A stretch of 64,000 bases of DNA from SHVZ01 sp041906305. GTDB taxonomy: Bacteria > Pseudomonadota > Alphaproteobacteria > SHVZ01. Each line of letters begins with the position of its first letter. Positions within the stretch are counted from its first letter, which is position 1. The notes below the pieces were generated by a model, which saw nothing but the letters and a program-made list of their open reading frames with translations, did no database searches and was not told where the DNA came from. The position numbers and the translations under genes were made by a program. The stretch spans positions 434,001 through 498,000 of the forward strand of contig JAYRJL010000003.1 in NCBI GenBank assembly GCA_041906305.1, given 5' to 3'. This document shows, one piece after another, positions 26,259 through 35,056 of the stretch.

Positions 26259-26732
26259 TCAGGTCGACGACGGGCCCGCGGAGGTCTTCTCCCACCTGGC
26301 CCGAGCCAGGTCGTCGCTCTCCCGCGCCTCGACCCAATCGGCGGCCCCGCCGCCTTCCTCCAGCTTCCAGAAGGGGGCTCGCGTCTTAAGGTAGTCGACC
26401 AGGTACATGCAGCTTTCGAATGCCGCCTCGCGATGGGCCGAGGCCGTGGCGACGAAGACGATACGGTCGCCGGGCTCGAGCCGGCCGTAGCGATGGATGA
26501 TCAGGCTGGCGTCGAGCGGCCAGCGCGCCTGCGCCTCGGCTTCGATCTTCGCCAGCTCCTTCTCGGTCATGCCGGGAAAGTGCTCGAGCGTCATCGAGGT
26601 AACCGGCTTGCCCTTGGCCATGTCGCGGACCAGGCCGAGGAAGGTCGCGATACCGCCGATATGGGTCCGGCCCGAGGTCATCCGATCGATCTCGTCGCCG
26701 ATATCGAAGTCTTCGGCCTGCACGCGGATCAT
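26259..26732 (-). CDS. moaE: Molybdopterin synthase catalytic subunit MoaE
   Basis: 157 residues with family motifs: GGIATFLGLVRDMAKGK, LEHFPGMTEKELAKIEAEA, IIHRYGRLEPGDRIVFVA, SAHREAAFESCMYLVDYLK and the terminal APFWKLEEG with the catalytic-site lysine. It transfers sulfur from the MoaD thiocarboxylate to precursor Z to make molybdopterin in the cytoplasm. It lies four bases after moaD and behind moeA and mobB, a cofactor-synthesis run. Its 3' end abuts the TPR transferase gene. Confidence 0.95.
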   Translation of the reverse strand: MIRVQAEDFDIGDEIDRMTSGRTHIGGIATFLGLVRDMAKGKPVTSMTLEHFPGMTEKELAKIEAEAQARWPLDASLIIHRYGRLEPGDRIVFVATASAHREAAFESCMYLVDYLKTRAPFWKLEEGGGAADWVEARESDDLARARWEKTSAGPSST

Positions 26733-26736
26733 GCGC

Positions 26737-26988
26737 TCAGCCTCCGGTCATCGGCGGGAACAGCGCGATCTCGTCTCCGGGCGAGAGCCTGCGATCGGGC
26801 TTCGCGAACTCCTGGTTGACTGCCGCCTTGACCACGGCCGGATTTGCGAAGGCTGCCGCGTAGCCGCCGCCGCGGCTCTTCAGCCACTCGATCAGGTCGG
26901 CCACCGTCATCACGTTCGCGGGCGGCGTCACTTCTTCCTCGGCGAGGCCGATCCGCTGGCGAACCCAGGCGAAATACAGAAGCTTCAC
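26737..26988 (-). CDS. moaD: Molybdopterin synthase sulfur-carrier subunit MoaD
   Basis: 83-residue ubiquitin-like protein. It starts MKLLYFAWVRQRIGLAEEEV and ends in the diagnostic diglycine (ALFPPMTGG), which is adenylated by MoeB and thiocarboxylated. It directly precedes moaE, its partner, with a four-base gap, and follows moeA by one base. Length and ends match the family. Confidence 0.94.
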   Translation of the reverse strand: MKLLYFAWVRQRIGLAEEEVTPPANVMTVADLIEWLKSRGGGYAAAFANPAVVKAAVNQEFAKPDRRLSPGDEIALFPPMTGG

Positions 26989-26989
26989 G

Positions 26990-28240
26990 TCAGCTCATCT
27001 CCGCGAACGGCAGATAGTCAACCCAGCTGCCTTCCTCAAGGCGCTCGAGATCGAGCGGCAGCTCGACGAGGCCGTCGGACCATACCATGGAGGACAGCAG
27101 GCCGGCGCCTTCGCGCGGGAAGCGCCGAGCGAGCGGCCCGTCGGGTCCCGCCTCCAGGCGAACGCGCACATACTCGACCCGGCCTGTCTTCTTTTTCTGG
27201 CTGAAGGCGGCGCGTACCGTCAGGCGCACCTGCGGCTTCGGCGCCGCACCGGCGATCTGCAGCAGCAGCGGACGCGCCACCATGAAGAACGTCGTCATCG
27301 TCGCCGCCGGATTGCCCGGAAGGCCGAGGAACGCGGTCGCGCCGATCTGCCCGACCGAGACCGGACGGCCAGGCTTGATCGCGATCCGCCACCAGTGGAG
27401 ACGGCCGAGTTCGGCAACTCCGCCCCGAATGTGATCCTCCTCGCCTTCGGAGACGCCGCCGGACGTGACGATCGCGTCGTGACCGTCGGCGGCTTCGCCG
27501 AGACGACGGCGAATGGCTTCCGGCCGGTCCTCGATGATCCCGAGGTCGCTCACCTCGGCGCCGAGCCCGGCCAGCAGCGCTGCCAGCGTGCGACGGTTGG
27601 AATCGTAAATCTGTCCGGCGGCCAGCGGTGCGCCGGGCTCGGCGACCTCGTCCCCGGTCGACAGGACAGCGACCCTGAGCCGCCGGCGGACGGCGATCTC
27701 GGTCAGGCCGAAGGCTGCGGCGAGACCGATTTCCTGGGCGCGAAGCCGCGTGCCGACCGCGATCGCGACGGATCCGCGACGGCAGTCCTCGCCGGCGAGG
27801 CGGCGGTTGGCGCCGGGCTTGAGTCCAGGCGGCACGATCACCGCATCGCCGTCCAGCGTCGCGTCCTCCTGCATCAGCACACTGTCGAAACCCGTCGGCA
27901 TCGGCGCGCCGGTGAAGATGCGGACCGCGGTCCCGCGGGCCGGCCGGTCCGCGAGCGGATGTCCGGCCGTCGCGCGCCCGACGAGCCCGAGCCTGGTCGG
28001 CTCCCCCGAGGCCAGATCGGCGTGAACGAAGGCATAGCCGTCGACCGCGGAGTTGTCGTGCGCCGGGACGTCGATCGGAGCCACCAGATCGGCGGCGAGG
28101 ATGCGGCCGGCCGCGTGATCCAGCTTCACCCGCTCGATCTCGGCCACCGGCGGGAAAACGTCCCGGAGGCGCGCCAACGCGTCCTCGAGCGGCAGCAGCT
28201 TCCCGCCGAAGGCGAAGCAGTCGTCGCTGAGCTGGGCCAT
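26990..28240 (-). CDS. moeA: Molybdopterin molybdenumtransferase MoeA
   Basis: 416 residues. MoeA features in order: VPAHDNSAVDGYAF, IFTGAPMPTGFDSVLMQED, STGDEVAEPG, IYDSNRRTLAALL, SGGVSEGEEDH, KPGRPVSVGQ, GLPGNPAA. It inserts molybdate into adenylated molybdopterin. The start overlaps the mobB stop by one base, and moaD follows by one base, so the three are surely co-transcribed. Confidence 0.95.
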   Translation of the reverse strand: MAQLSDDCFAFGGKLLPLEDALARLRDVFPPVAEIERVKLDHAAGRILAADLVAPIDVPAHDNSAVDGYAFVHADLASGEPTRLGLVGRATAGHPLADRPARGTAVRIFTGAPMPTGFDSVLMQEDATLDGDAVIVPPGLKPGANRRLAGEDCRRGSVAIAVGTRLRAQEIGLAAAFGLTEIAVRRRLRVAVLSTGDEVAEPGAPLAAGQIYDSNRRTLAALLAGLGAEVSDLGIIEDRPEAIRRRLGEAADGHDAIVTSGGVSEGEEDHIRGGVAELGRLHWWRIAIKPGRPVSVGQIGATAFLGLPGNPAATMTTFFMVARPLLLQIAGAAPKPQVRLTVRAAFSQKKKTGRVEYVRVRLEAGPDGPLARRFPREGAGLLSSMVWSDGLVELPLDLERLEEGSWVDYLPFAEMS

Positions 28241-28737
28241 CAGTCGAGGCCCGTGTGCCGCCGGATGAAGCGGGCGATCCCGCCGGCATCGTCGAGCGAC
28301 AGAACCGGTACGTTCGCCTCGGGCAGCGGATCGACGCTGGCAATGGCGACGATGTGGCGGTCGTCGGGATGCATCAGCGGCTTGCCATTGGCGCGGCGGA
28401 AGACCTCGAGCTTGTCGTGGGCGTGACGCTTGAAGCCTTCGACCAGCAGGAGATCGACCGGCGTCATCTTCGCGACCAGCTGATCGAGGTCCGGTTCCGG
28501 CGCGCCGCGCAGCTCGTGCATGAGCGCCCAGCGGTTGGCGGAGGAGACCATGACCTCCGTCGCACCCGCCATGCGGTGCTGCCAGCTGTCCTTGCCCGGC
28601 CGGTCGATGTCGAAGGCGTGGTGCGCATGCTTGACCGTCGAGACGCGAAGACCGGCCTGGATCAGTTCCGGCAGCAGCTTCGACATCAGGGTGGTCTTGC
28701 CGCTGCCGCTCCAGCCGGCGAGTCCGAAGATCTTCAT
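28240..28737 (-). CDS. mobB: Molybdopterin-guanine dinucleotide biosynthesis adaptor MobB
   Basis: 165-residue GTP-binding protein with Walker A GLAGWSGSGKTTLMSKL at the N-terminus, TVKHAHHAFDIDRPGKDSW and the LLLVEGFKRHAHDKLEV segment typical of MobB. It assists conversion of the molybdenum cofactor to its guanine dinucleotide form. MobA is not in this window. Preceded by pgsA (17-base gap) and overlapping moeA by one base. Confidence 0.93.
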   Translation of the reverse strand: MKIFGLAGWSGSGKTTLMSKLLPELIQAGLRVSTVKHAHHAFDIDRPGKDSWQHRMAGATEVMVSSANRWALMHELRGAPEPDLDQLVAKMTPVDLLLVEGFKRHAHDKLEVFRRANGKPLMHPDDRHIVAIASVDPLPEANVPVLSLDDAGGIARFIRRHTGLD

Positions 28738-28753
28738 CCCCCGGCCCGGCGCG

Positions 28754-29362
28754 TCAGCCGAGCGGCGCGGTCTTGGCCGCGGGCGGCGCCGGCGCCGCCT
28801 GGGCCTTCGGCTTCTCCATGTACCGCAGGCTCGCGGCCAGATAGTCGTAGCCGGTGATCAGGGTCAGGATCGCGGCGATCCAGATGCCCGCGAGCCCGAT
28901 CTCGGTGGTCGGCAACCAGGACGGGCCGGACTCGGCGACGATCAGGAAGCCCATCGCGACCATCTGGATCGCGGTCTTCCATTTCGCGAGCCGGCTGACC
29001 GGCAGCCGCACCTTCGCCTGCGCCAGGTATTCGCGAAGCCCCGAGACCAGGACCTCGCGGCAGAGGATCACCAGCGCCGGCAGCAGGAACAGGATCCCGG
29101 GGCTGTTGAAGAAGGCGAGCAGCAGCAGCACCGCCGCGACCAGCAGCTTGTCCGCGATCGGGTCGAGGCACTGGCCGAGCTCGGAGAGCTGGTTCCAGGT
29201 CCGGGCGATGTAGCCGTCGAAATAGTCCGTGATCGCCGCGAGCCCGAATACCGCGCAGGCCAGCCAACGCCCGATGTCGCCCGGCACCATGAACAGGACC
29301 AGCAGCACCGGAATGGCTGCTATCCGCGAGAAGGTCAGGACATTGGGCAGGTTGAAATGCAT
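28754..29362 (-). CDS. pgsA: CDP-diacylglycerol-glycerol-3-phosphate phosphatidyltransferase
   Basis: 202-residue integral membrane enzyme starting MHFNLPNVLTFSRIAAIP. It has the CDP-alcohol phosphotransferase motif (DYFDGYIARTW...LGQCLDPIADK, i.e. DG..AR..G..D..D) and several hydrophobic segments. It makes phosphatidylglycerophosphate, the first step to phosphatidylglycerol and cardiolipin. The Ala/Pro-rich tail is unremarkable. The uvrC-pgsA-moaD neighbourhood is common in alphaproteobacteria. Confidence 0.94.
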   Translation of the reverse strand: MHFNLPNVLTFSRIAAIPVLLVLFMVPGDIGRWLACAVFGLAAITDYFDGYIARTWNQLSELGQCLDPIADKLLVAAVLLLLAFFNSPGILFLLPALVILCREVLVSGLREYLAQAKVRLPVSRLAKWKTAIQMVAMGFLIVAESGPSWLPTTEIGLAGIWIAAILTLITGYDYLAASLRYMEKPKAQAAPAPPAAKTAPLG

Positions 29363-29424
29363 TGGGCCGTCCGGGAGGCCGCCATTCTATCAAGGCTGAG
29401 GGCCATCAAGCCATAGGTGGGTCG

Positions 29425-31320
29425 TCAGCCGGCCTCGTGGAAGTGGGAATAGATGCGCTGCGCCACGGCCTCGGAAATGCCTTCGACCTTCTGAAGATCG
29501 GCGAGTCCGGCCCTGGCGATCTCCCGTACCGAGCCGAAATGCAGCAGGAGCGCCTTCCGGCGCTTGGCGCCGATACCGGAAATCTCGTCGAGCTCGGACC
29601 CGCCGAGAGGCTTCGCCCGCTTGGCCCGATGGGTCTCGATCGCGAAACGGTGAGCCTCGTCCCGCAGGCGCTGGAGGAAGTAACGGAGCGGATCGTCGTG
29701 GCCGAGCGTCACTTCCCCGCCATCGGGCAGGAAGAATCGTTCGCGCCCGGCGTCCCGGTCCTCGCCCTTGGCGATCGCCACCATCGGCACGCCGGTGGCG
29801 CCGAGTTCGGCCATCACGTCCTGGACCGCCGACATCTGCCCCTTGCCGCCGTCGATCAGAACCAAGTCGGGCCAGGCGCCCTCGGTCCGTTCCGGATCTT
29901 CCTTGATCGCGCGCGCGAAGCGGCGCGTCAGGACCTCACGCATCATCGCGAAGTCGTCGCCCGGCTTGGCTTCGCGGATGTTGAACTTGCGGTACGCGTT
30001 CTTCTGGAAGCCCTCGGGTCCGGCGACGATCATCGCGCCGATGGCCGCTGTCCCCATGATGTGGCTGTTGTCGTAGACCTCGATCCGCTTGGGCGCCGCC
30101 GGGAGCTTGAACGCAGCTCCCAATCCGTCGAGCAGCTTCCGCTGCGAGGATCCCTCGGCGAGCCGCCGGGCCAGCGCCTCGCGCGCGTTCAGCAGCGCGT
30201 GCTCGACCAGGTTGGTCTTGGCTCCGCGCTGGGGCGTCGCGATCTCGACCCTGCGCTCGGCCTTGAGGCTCAAGGCCTCCTCGAGCAGCGCCTTCTCCGC
30301 CGGCTCGTGGCTCACCAGGATCAGCTTCGGCGGCGGCCGGCCCGTGTAGAACTGGCCGATGAACGCCGCCATGATCTCGTCCGCCTCCAGCGCCCTGTCG
30401 TGCGAGGGGAAATAGGCGCGGTTGCCGAAGTTGCTGCCCGAGCGGAAGAAGAAGACCTGCACGCAGGTCTGGCCCGCATCCTGGGCCAGCGCAACCACGT
30501 CGGCGTCGTCGAGGCCTTCGATGTTGATGTCCTGGTGAGACTGGATCTGCGCCAGCGCGCGCAGGCGATCGCGCGTGCGCGCCGCGGTCTCGAAGTCGAG
30601 CGCCTCGGATGCCTGCTGCATCTTCGTCGCCAGCTCCGCCTGGACCTGGCGGCTCTTGCCGGTGAGGAAGTCGCGCGCCTGCCGCACCGAGTCGGCGTAG
30701 CCCTCCTTGGTAATGCGCCCGACGCAGGGCGCCGTGCATCGCTTGATCTGGTACTGGAGGCACGGACGGGTGCGCTGCGCGAAGACCGCATCGGAACAGT
30801 TGCGCAGCAGGAATGCGCGCTGCAGCGCCGTCAGCGTTCGGCCGACGGCGCCGGCCGACGCGAAGGGGCCGAAATAGTCGCCCGCCCTGGTGCGCGCGCC
30901 GCGATACTTCACCAGACGCGGGAAATCGTGATCACCGGTCGCGAGGATGTAGGGGAAGCTCTTGTCGTCGCGAAGCAGGACGTTGTAGCGCGGCTTGAGC
31001 TTCTTGATCAGGTTGAGCTCGAGCAGCAGCGCCTCGACCTCGGTGTGGGTCTGCACGACCTCGAGCTGTGCGGTTTCTGCGACCATGCGGCGGATGCGGG
31101 TCGAGAGCCGCGGTAGCTGGATATAGGAGGCGACGCGCTTCCTGACGCTGCGCGCCTTGCCGACGTAGAGAGCGTTGCCCTGGCGATCGAGCATGCGATA
31201 GACGCCGGGGCCCTGAGGCAGGACCTTGAGCTGCGATTCGATCACGGCCGCGCCCTGCGCGAAGCCGGATTCGGCAGGCGGCTCATTCTTTAAAAGGTCA
31301 CGGGCCTCTACGTCGCTCAT
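29425..31320 (-). CDS. uvrC: UvrABC excinuclease subunit C
   Basis: 631 residues, normal UvrC length. GIY-YIG nuclease near the N-terminus (GPGVYRMLDRQGNALYVGKA), Cys-rich RPCLQYQIKRCTAPCVG, UVR motif around 220-255, RNase H-like 5' nuclease (VYDNSHIMGT, VLIDGGKGQ) and C-terminal helix-hairpin-helix (ISGIGAKRRKALLLHFGS). It makes the dual incisions around UvrB-bound lesions. First gene of the minus-strand run; 62 bases before pgsA. Confidence 0.97.
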   Translation of the reverse strand: MSDVEARDLLKNEPPAESGFAQGAAVIESQLKVLPQGPGVYRMLDRQGNALYVGKARSVRKRVASYIQLPRLSTRIRRMVAETAQLEVVQTHTEVEALLLELNLIKKLKPRYNVLLRDDKSFPYILATGDHDFPRLVKYRGARTRAGDYFGPFASAGAVGRTLTALQRAFLLRNCSDAVFAQRTRPCLQYQIKRCTAPCVGRITKEGYADSVRQARDFLTGKSRQVQAELATKMQQASEALDFETAARTRDRLRALAQIQSHQDINIEGLDDADVVALAQDAGQTCVQVFFFRSGSNFGNRAYFPSHDRALEADEIMAAFIGQFYTGRPPPKLILVSHEPAEKALLEEALSLKAERRVEIATPQRGAKTNLVEHALLNAREALARRLAEGSSQRKLLDGLGAAFKLPAAPKRIEVYDNSHIMGTAAIGAMIVAGPEGFQKNAYRKFNIREAKPGDDFAMMREVLTRRFARAIKEDPERTEGAWPDLVLIDGGKGQMSAVQDVMAELGATGVPMVAIAKGEDRDAGRERFFLPDGGEVTLGHDDPLRYFLQRLRDEAHRFAIETHRAKRAKPLGGSELDEISGIGAKRRKALLLHFGSVREIARAGLADLQKVEGISEAVAQRIYSHFHEAG

Positions 31321-31551
31321 TCCTGGAACCTGTCACACCGGCAGATGTTGGGATGGCGTACGTGGCGTCCATGCGGGACCACGCTTCTCGCCTCCGGTCG
31401 CCGCCGTCTCCGCATCCTCGCGAAGGATATCGGAAGAGCGGTGCGAAAGCGCAAACGCTGTCGCGCCCCTCGTCAAAAGACGGCGGCGGATGCAGGCGGG
31501 AGAGAGGTTCGTCAGCGCGGGCAGCTCACGACTTTCGAGAGGAGACAGATC

Positions 31552-31794
31552 ATGAAGCGAATCACTTTGCCGGTTGTTCTGGCCCTCGCGGCCGTGAGCC
31601 TGGGTGCCTGCGGCTACAGCCAGGGCGATCGGGCGCTGTCGGGCGGTCTCATCGGTGCCGGCACCGGTGCCGCCATCGGCAGCCTGAGCGGCAACGCCGG
31701 GACCGGGGCCCTGATCGGCGGCGTCGGCGGCGCGGCCCTCGGTGCGTTCACCGACCCGCATGCCGTGAACCTCGGCCGTCCGGCCTGGCGCTAA
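31552..31794 (+). CDS. Glycine-zipper lipoprotein, copy 1 (80 aa)
   Basis: ATG 31552 with AGGAGA upstream. A lipoprotein signal peptide (MKRITLPVVLALAAVSLGAC, lipobox LGAC) precedes a small glycine-zipper segment (GGLIGAGTGAAIG, GALIGGVGGAALGAFTDP). Predicted lipid-anchored envelope protein, SlyB/Rickettsia-17-kDa-like in style. It is a near duplicate of the next gene 21 bases downstream. Function unknown; such proteins are often stress-induced and affect outer-membrane integrity. Confidence 0.82.
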   Translation: MKRITLPVVLALAAVSLGACGYSQGDRALSGGLIGAGTGAAIGSLSGNAGTGALIGGVGGAALGAFTDPHAVNLGRPAWR

Positions 31795-31815
31795 CGGCCT
31801 GAACGGAGACAGACC

Positions 31816-32061
31816 ATGAAGCGTATAACCTTGCCGGTCATTCTTGCCGTCGCGGCCGTGAGCCTCGGCGCCTGCGGCTACAGCCAGGGCGATCGTGCGC
31901 TCTCCGGCGCGGGGATCGGTGCCGGGACCGGCGCTGTCGCCGGCGCGGTGCTCGGCGGTGATCCGGTAACCGGCGCTGTCGTCGGCGGAGTGGGCGGCGC
32001 GGCGATCGGTGCCTTCACCGATCCCAAGCAGCTCAACCTCGGCAAGCCGGCCTGGCGCTGA
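31816..32061 (+). CDS. Glycine-zipper lipoprotein, copy 2 (81 aa)
   Basis: Tandem paralogue of the preceding gene: almost identical signal peptide (MKRITLPVILAVAAVSLGAC) and shared GYSQGDRALSG, GGVGGAA.GAFTDP and LG.PAWR ends. The central glycine-zipper differs (GAVAGAVLGGDPVTGAVVG). The ribosome-binding region (GGAGACAGACC) is also duplicated. A strong terminator follows at 32089, so the pair forms a two-gene transcript. Confidence 0.82.
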   Translation: MKRITLPVILAVAAVSLGACGYSQGDRALSGAGIGAGTGAVAGAVLGGDPVTGAVVGGVGGAAIGAFTDPKQLNLGKPAWR

Positions 32062-32088
32062 TACGCCTCAGGCCTGTATCGAGCCAAG

Positions 32089-32120
32089 AGGGCGAGGTCG
32101 CGAAAGCGCCTCGCCCTTTT
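32089..32120 (+). terminator. Rho-independent terminator after the lipoprotein pair
   Basis: Nine-base perfect stem AGGGCGAGG (32089-32097) and CCTCGCCCT (32109-32117), 11-base loop, then TTT. Located 28 bases after the second lipoprotein stop codon. Confidence 0.85.
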
Positions 32121-32525
32121 CGCTTCTGCATTCCCCGAAAATGCTTTTGATGTGCACGTGAAAGCCAGGGAAAGCCTCGGTCCTGACACGATATCCACGG
32201 GAACTGTGGATAACCCTGTTGGCAGTCTCGCCTCGCGCGCCTCCAAGCCCCGGAAACGCTGAACTTCACCAATCTGCACGATATATAGGCAATTCGCAGA
32301 AGCCTTTGATTCGGCTTATGAAAGTCCGTGACTATTAGATAACGGATCGTTGAGGGGATGTTCCCCTTGACTCCGGGCCCGGGTCGCGTTCCGCCCGTTC
32401 CGGCTGTGCACAACTTTCCTAACGAAGGTAGGTTGAGCAGCCCTGAAAATCGGCAGAACTCTGCCGTTTCCCACCGATTTGCCCGGCGGTTTGGAGCCTG
32501 GTAGCCCCGACTCAACCCCTGCTGG
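32121..32525. other. Non-coding interval with DnaA-box-like sites
   Basis: About 400 bases with no gene I can support, AT-richer than its surroundings. At 32192-32212 the sequence TATCCAC, seven bases, GTGGATA forms a perfect inverted repeat. Its right half, with flanks, is TGTGGATAA (32205-32213), an exact consensus DnaA box in reverse. A relaxed match, TGTGCACAA, is at 32405-32413. AT-rich stretches (GATATATAGG, TATTAGATAACGG) lie between. These could be DnaA regulatory sites; an origin is possible but not supported by neighbouring genes. Confidence 0.35.
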
Positions 32526-33293
32526 CTACTCCGGGACGATCCACCCCTTGGCGGGCGGCGCCCAGCTCAGATGCTGGCCGCCATCGAGCGCGATCATTTG
32601 CCCGGTCATCGCCGGGGCCGCAAGGATGAAACGCACGGTCCGGCAGATTTCCTCGGGGCTGGTCCCGCGCCCGAGCGGCATGCTGGCGCATTGCTCGGCG
32701 AAATGCTCCGGCGTCTGCCGGACGTTGGCCAGCGCCGGGCCCGGGCCGATGCCGTTGACCCGGATCCTCGGCGCCAGCGCCAGCGCCAGCGTCTGCGTGA
32801 GGCCCCAGAGCCCGACCTTGCTGACCGTGTAACTGACGAAGGCCGGCGTCAGGTTCCAGACCCGCTCGTCCAGCATGTTGATCACGTTGCCGTCCGAACC
32901 TTCGGGCAGCTGGCGAGCGAAGGCCTGGGTCAGGACGAAGGGCGCCCGTAGGTTGGTCTCGACGTGGAAGTCCCAGGAGGCCCGCGTCGCCGTGTTCCAG
33001 CCGTCGTTCTCGAAGGTCGAGGCGTTGTTGACCAGGAGCCGCAGCGGCCCCAGCGCCTCGGCCGCACGACCGACCAGGGGCGCCGTATCCGCCTCGCGCT
33101 GGAGGTCGGCCTTCAGCGCGACGGCGCGGCGGCCAAGCTTCTCGATCGCCTCGACGGCGCTCCGGGCATCGGCCTCGCTCGAGTTGTAGTGGATCGCCAC
33201 GTCCCAGCCGTCGGATGCCAGGTCGAGCGCGATCGCTCGGCCGATCCGCTTGGCGGCTCCCGTGACGAGCGCAACGCCCCTGGTTTCCGGCAT
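32526..33293 (-). CDS. SDR-family pteridine reductase, FolM-like (255 aa)
   Basis: Classical short-chain dehydrogenase: NADP-binding TGAAKRIGRAIALDLA (the arginine in TGxxxRxG is typical of pteridine reductases and FolM), LLVNNAS, catalytic YTVSK, and C-terminal GQMIALDGGQHLSW. FolM-type enzymes reduce dihydromonapterin or dihydrofolate. In alphaproteobacteria a gene of this kind often lies near uvrC/pgsA, as here. Exact substrate is inferred from the motif, not shown. Confidence 0.8.
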   Translation of the reverse strand: MPETRGVALVTGAAKRIGRAIALDLASDGWDVAIHYNSSEADARSAVEAIEKLGRRAVALKADLQREADTAPLVGRAAEALGPLRLLVNNASTFENDGWNTATRASWDFHVETNLRAPFVLTQAFARQLPEGSDGNVINMLDERVWNLTPAFVSYTVSKVGLWGLTQTLALALAPRIRVNGIGPGPALANVRQTPEHFAEQCASMPLGRGTSPEEICRTVRFILAAPAMTGQMIALDGGQHLSWAPPAKGWIVPE

Positions 33294-33298
33294 GAAAC

Positions 33299-33742
33299 TC
33301 AGCCCGCCGGGACGCGGCGGGTGGCGAGCACCTGCTCGATGCGGCCGAACAGCCCTTCGCGCGACACCGGCTTCAGGAGGAAGGCGTCGACCTTGTACTC
33401 CTTGGCCTTGACCACGTGATCGCGGAGCCCGCTGCCGGTCAGGATGATGACCGGGAAGTTGTGCTTGGCGAGCGCGACGTCGCTGCGGATGAACTCGACG
33501 AACTCGAGGCCGCCGAGCGGGCTCATCTTGATGTCGCAGACGATGAAGTCCGGAACGAAACCGTCCTTGAGCAGGCGAATCGCCGCCTTGCCGTCGGTCG
33601 CCTCCTGGATCGCCTTCAGGTCCTTGGACCTGAGCATCTTCACGATCATGCCCCGGATAAAGTCGTTGTCCTCAACGACCAGGGCCGAGAGGCTGGTGTA
33701 GTCGAGCGCCATTCTGGGGAGGCCCGCTTTCGGTTCCGACAC
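33299..33742 (-). CDS. Single-domain response regulator (CheY-like, 147 aa)
   Basis: Receiver domain only: acidic pair in LVVEDNDF, phospho-acceptor Asp in IVCDIKMSPLGG, Thr in VIILTGSGL and Lys in LLKPVS. No output domain. The start is GTG 33742; ATG 33712 (MALDYTSL) is an alternative that trims the tail. Follows the SDR gene region on the same strand, with no histidine kinase nearby, so it acts in trans, perhaps in a phosphorelay or motility/stress pathway. Confidence 0.86.
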   Translation of the reverse strand: MSEPKAGLPRMALDYTSLSALVVEDNDFIRGMIVKMLRSKDLKAIQEATDGKAAIRLLKDGFVPDFIVCDIKMSPLGGLEFVEFIRSDVALAKHNFPVIILTGSGLRDHVVKAKEYKVDAFLLKPVSREGLFGRIEQVLATRRVPAG

Positions 33743-33880
33743 GAGGCGGCCGGCATTTTAGCAAAGTTGCCTGCGGTCGCTACACTTCTGACGGGCTTGG
33801 CGTTTGACAGGCTTGGCGTTTGACAGACGGGCCCGGCCTGCGCCTCAATCCGCCCTTCCCATCCGCTCCGGAGCCACTCG

Positions 33881-35056
33881 ATGTCCGTCATTACCCGCGT
33901 GCTCGACTACCAGGCCGAGCTTTCCTCGATTCGCCAGGACATCCACATGCATCCGGAGACGGCGTTCGAGGAGGTGCGGACCTCGGACATCGTCGCCAAA
34001 AAGCTCGCCGAGTACGGCTGCGAGGTGCATCGCGGTCTCGCCAAGACCGGCGTCGTCGGCACGCTCCGCCGCGGCAACGCCACACGCTCGATCGGCCTTC
34101 GCGCCGACATGGACGCGCTGCCGATCCAGGAGCGCAACACCTTCGCGCATGCCTCGATCAACAAGAACAAGATGCATGCCTGCGGCCATGACGGCCACAC
34201 GACGATGCTGCTGGGCGCCGCGCGCTACCTCGCCGAGACCAAGAATTTCAACGGCACCATCCACTTCATCTTCCAGCCCGCCGAGGAAGGTCTCGGCGGC
34301 GGCCGCGTCATGGTCGAGGAGGGACTGTTCCAGAAGTTCCCGTGCGACGGCGTCTTCGCGCTCCACAACGTGCCGGGCCTTCCCGTCGGCCACATGGCCG
34401 TTCGCGCCGGCACGCTGCTCGCCTCGTCGGATTCCTGGACGATCAAGGTCCGCGCCAAGGGCAGCCACGGTGCCATGCCGCATCAGGGCACCGACCCCTT
34501 CGTCATCGGCTGCCAGATCGTGATGGCGCTGCAGACCATCGCCAGCCGCAACGTCGACCCGCTCGACTCGGTCGTGGTCAGCGTCGGCTTCATGAAGGGC
34601 GGCGACACCTTCAACGTGATCCCCGACGAGGTGACGATCGGCGGCACCGCCCGCGCGCTCGTCCCGCACGTGCAGGACATGATCGAGAAGCGCCTGGGCG
34701 AGATCGCCCGCGGCGTCGCCTCCGCCTACGGCGCCACGATCGAGTACAAGTACGATCGCCGCTATCCGCCAACGATCAACCACGCGGACGAGACCGACTT
34801 CGCCGCGAACGTCGCCGAGGAAGTCTGCGGCCTCGGCAACGTCAAGCGCGACATCCCGCCGGTGATGGGCGGCGAGGACTTCTCGTTCATGCTGCAGAAG
34901 GTGCCCGGCGCGATGCTGTGGCTCGGCAACGGCCCGGGCGAGGGCAACTGCGTGCTGCACAACCCGAGCTACGACTTCAACAACGAGGCGATCCCGGTCG
35001 GGGTCAGCTTCCTCGCCCGTCTCGCCGAGCGCTTCCTCGAAAAAGAGGCGGCGTGA
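33881..35056 (+). CDS. M20 family amidohydrolase (hippurate hydrolase-like, 391 aa)
   Basis: Metal-dependent peptidase/amidohydrolase of the M20D type. Metal ligands and catalytic residues are seen in RADMDALPIQE, MHACGHDGHTTMLLG, FIFQPAEEGLGGG and VMGGEDFSFML. No signal peptide, so cytoplasmic. Substrates in this family are N-acyl amino acids or related amides; the exact one cannot be read from sequence. The stop overlaps the GTG start of the downstream NUDIX gene. Confidence 0.92.
   Translation: MSVITRVLDYQAELSSIRQDIHMHPETAFEEVRTSDIVAKKLAEYGCEVHRGLAKTGVVGTLRRGNATRSIGLRADMDALPIQERNTFAHASINKNKMHACGHDGHTTMLLGAARYLAETKNFNGTIHFIFQPAEEGLGGGRVMVEEGLFQKFPCDGVFALHNVPGLPVGHMAVRAGTLLASSDSWTIKVRAKGSHGAMPHQGTDPFVIGCQIVMALQTIASRNVDPLDSVVVSVGFMKGGDTFNVIPDEVTIGGTARALVPHVQDMIEKRLGEIARGVASAYGATIEYKYDRRYPPTINHADETDFAANVAEEVCGLGNVKRDIPPVMGGEDFSFMLQKVPGAMLWLGNGPGEGNCVLHNPSYDFNNEAIPVGVSFLARLAERFLEKEAA

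Noticed and set aside
24508..26394. A 628-codon plus-strand open frame opposite the TPR transferase
   Set aside because: Low-complexity Arg/Glu/Gly-rich translation typical of an antisense shadow; the minus strand encodes clear TPR and GT41 motifs.
32121..32525. Firm call of a chromosomal origin
   Set aside because: Only one consensus DnaA box plus weak ones, and no origin-associated genes nearby; kept as a low-confidence observation.
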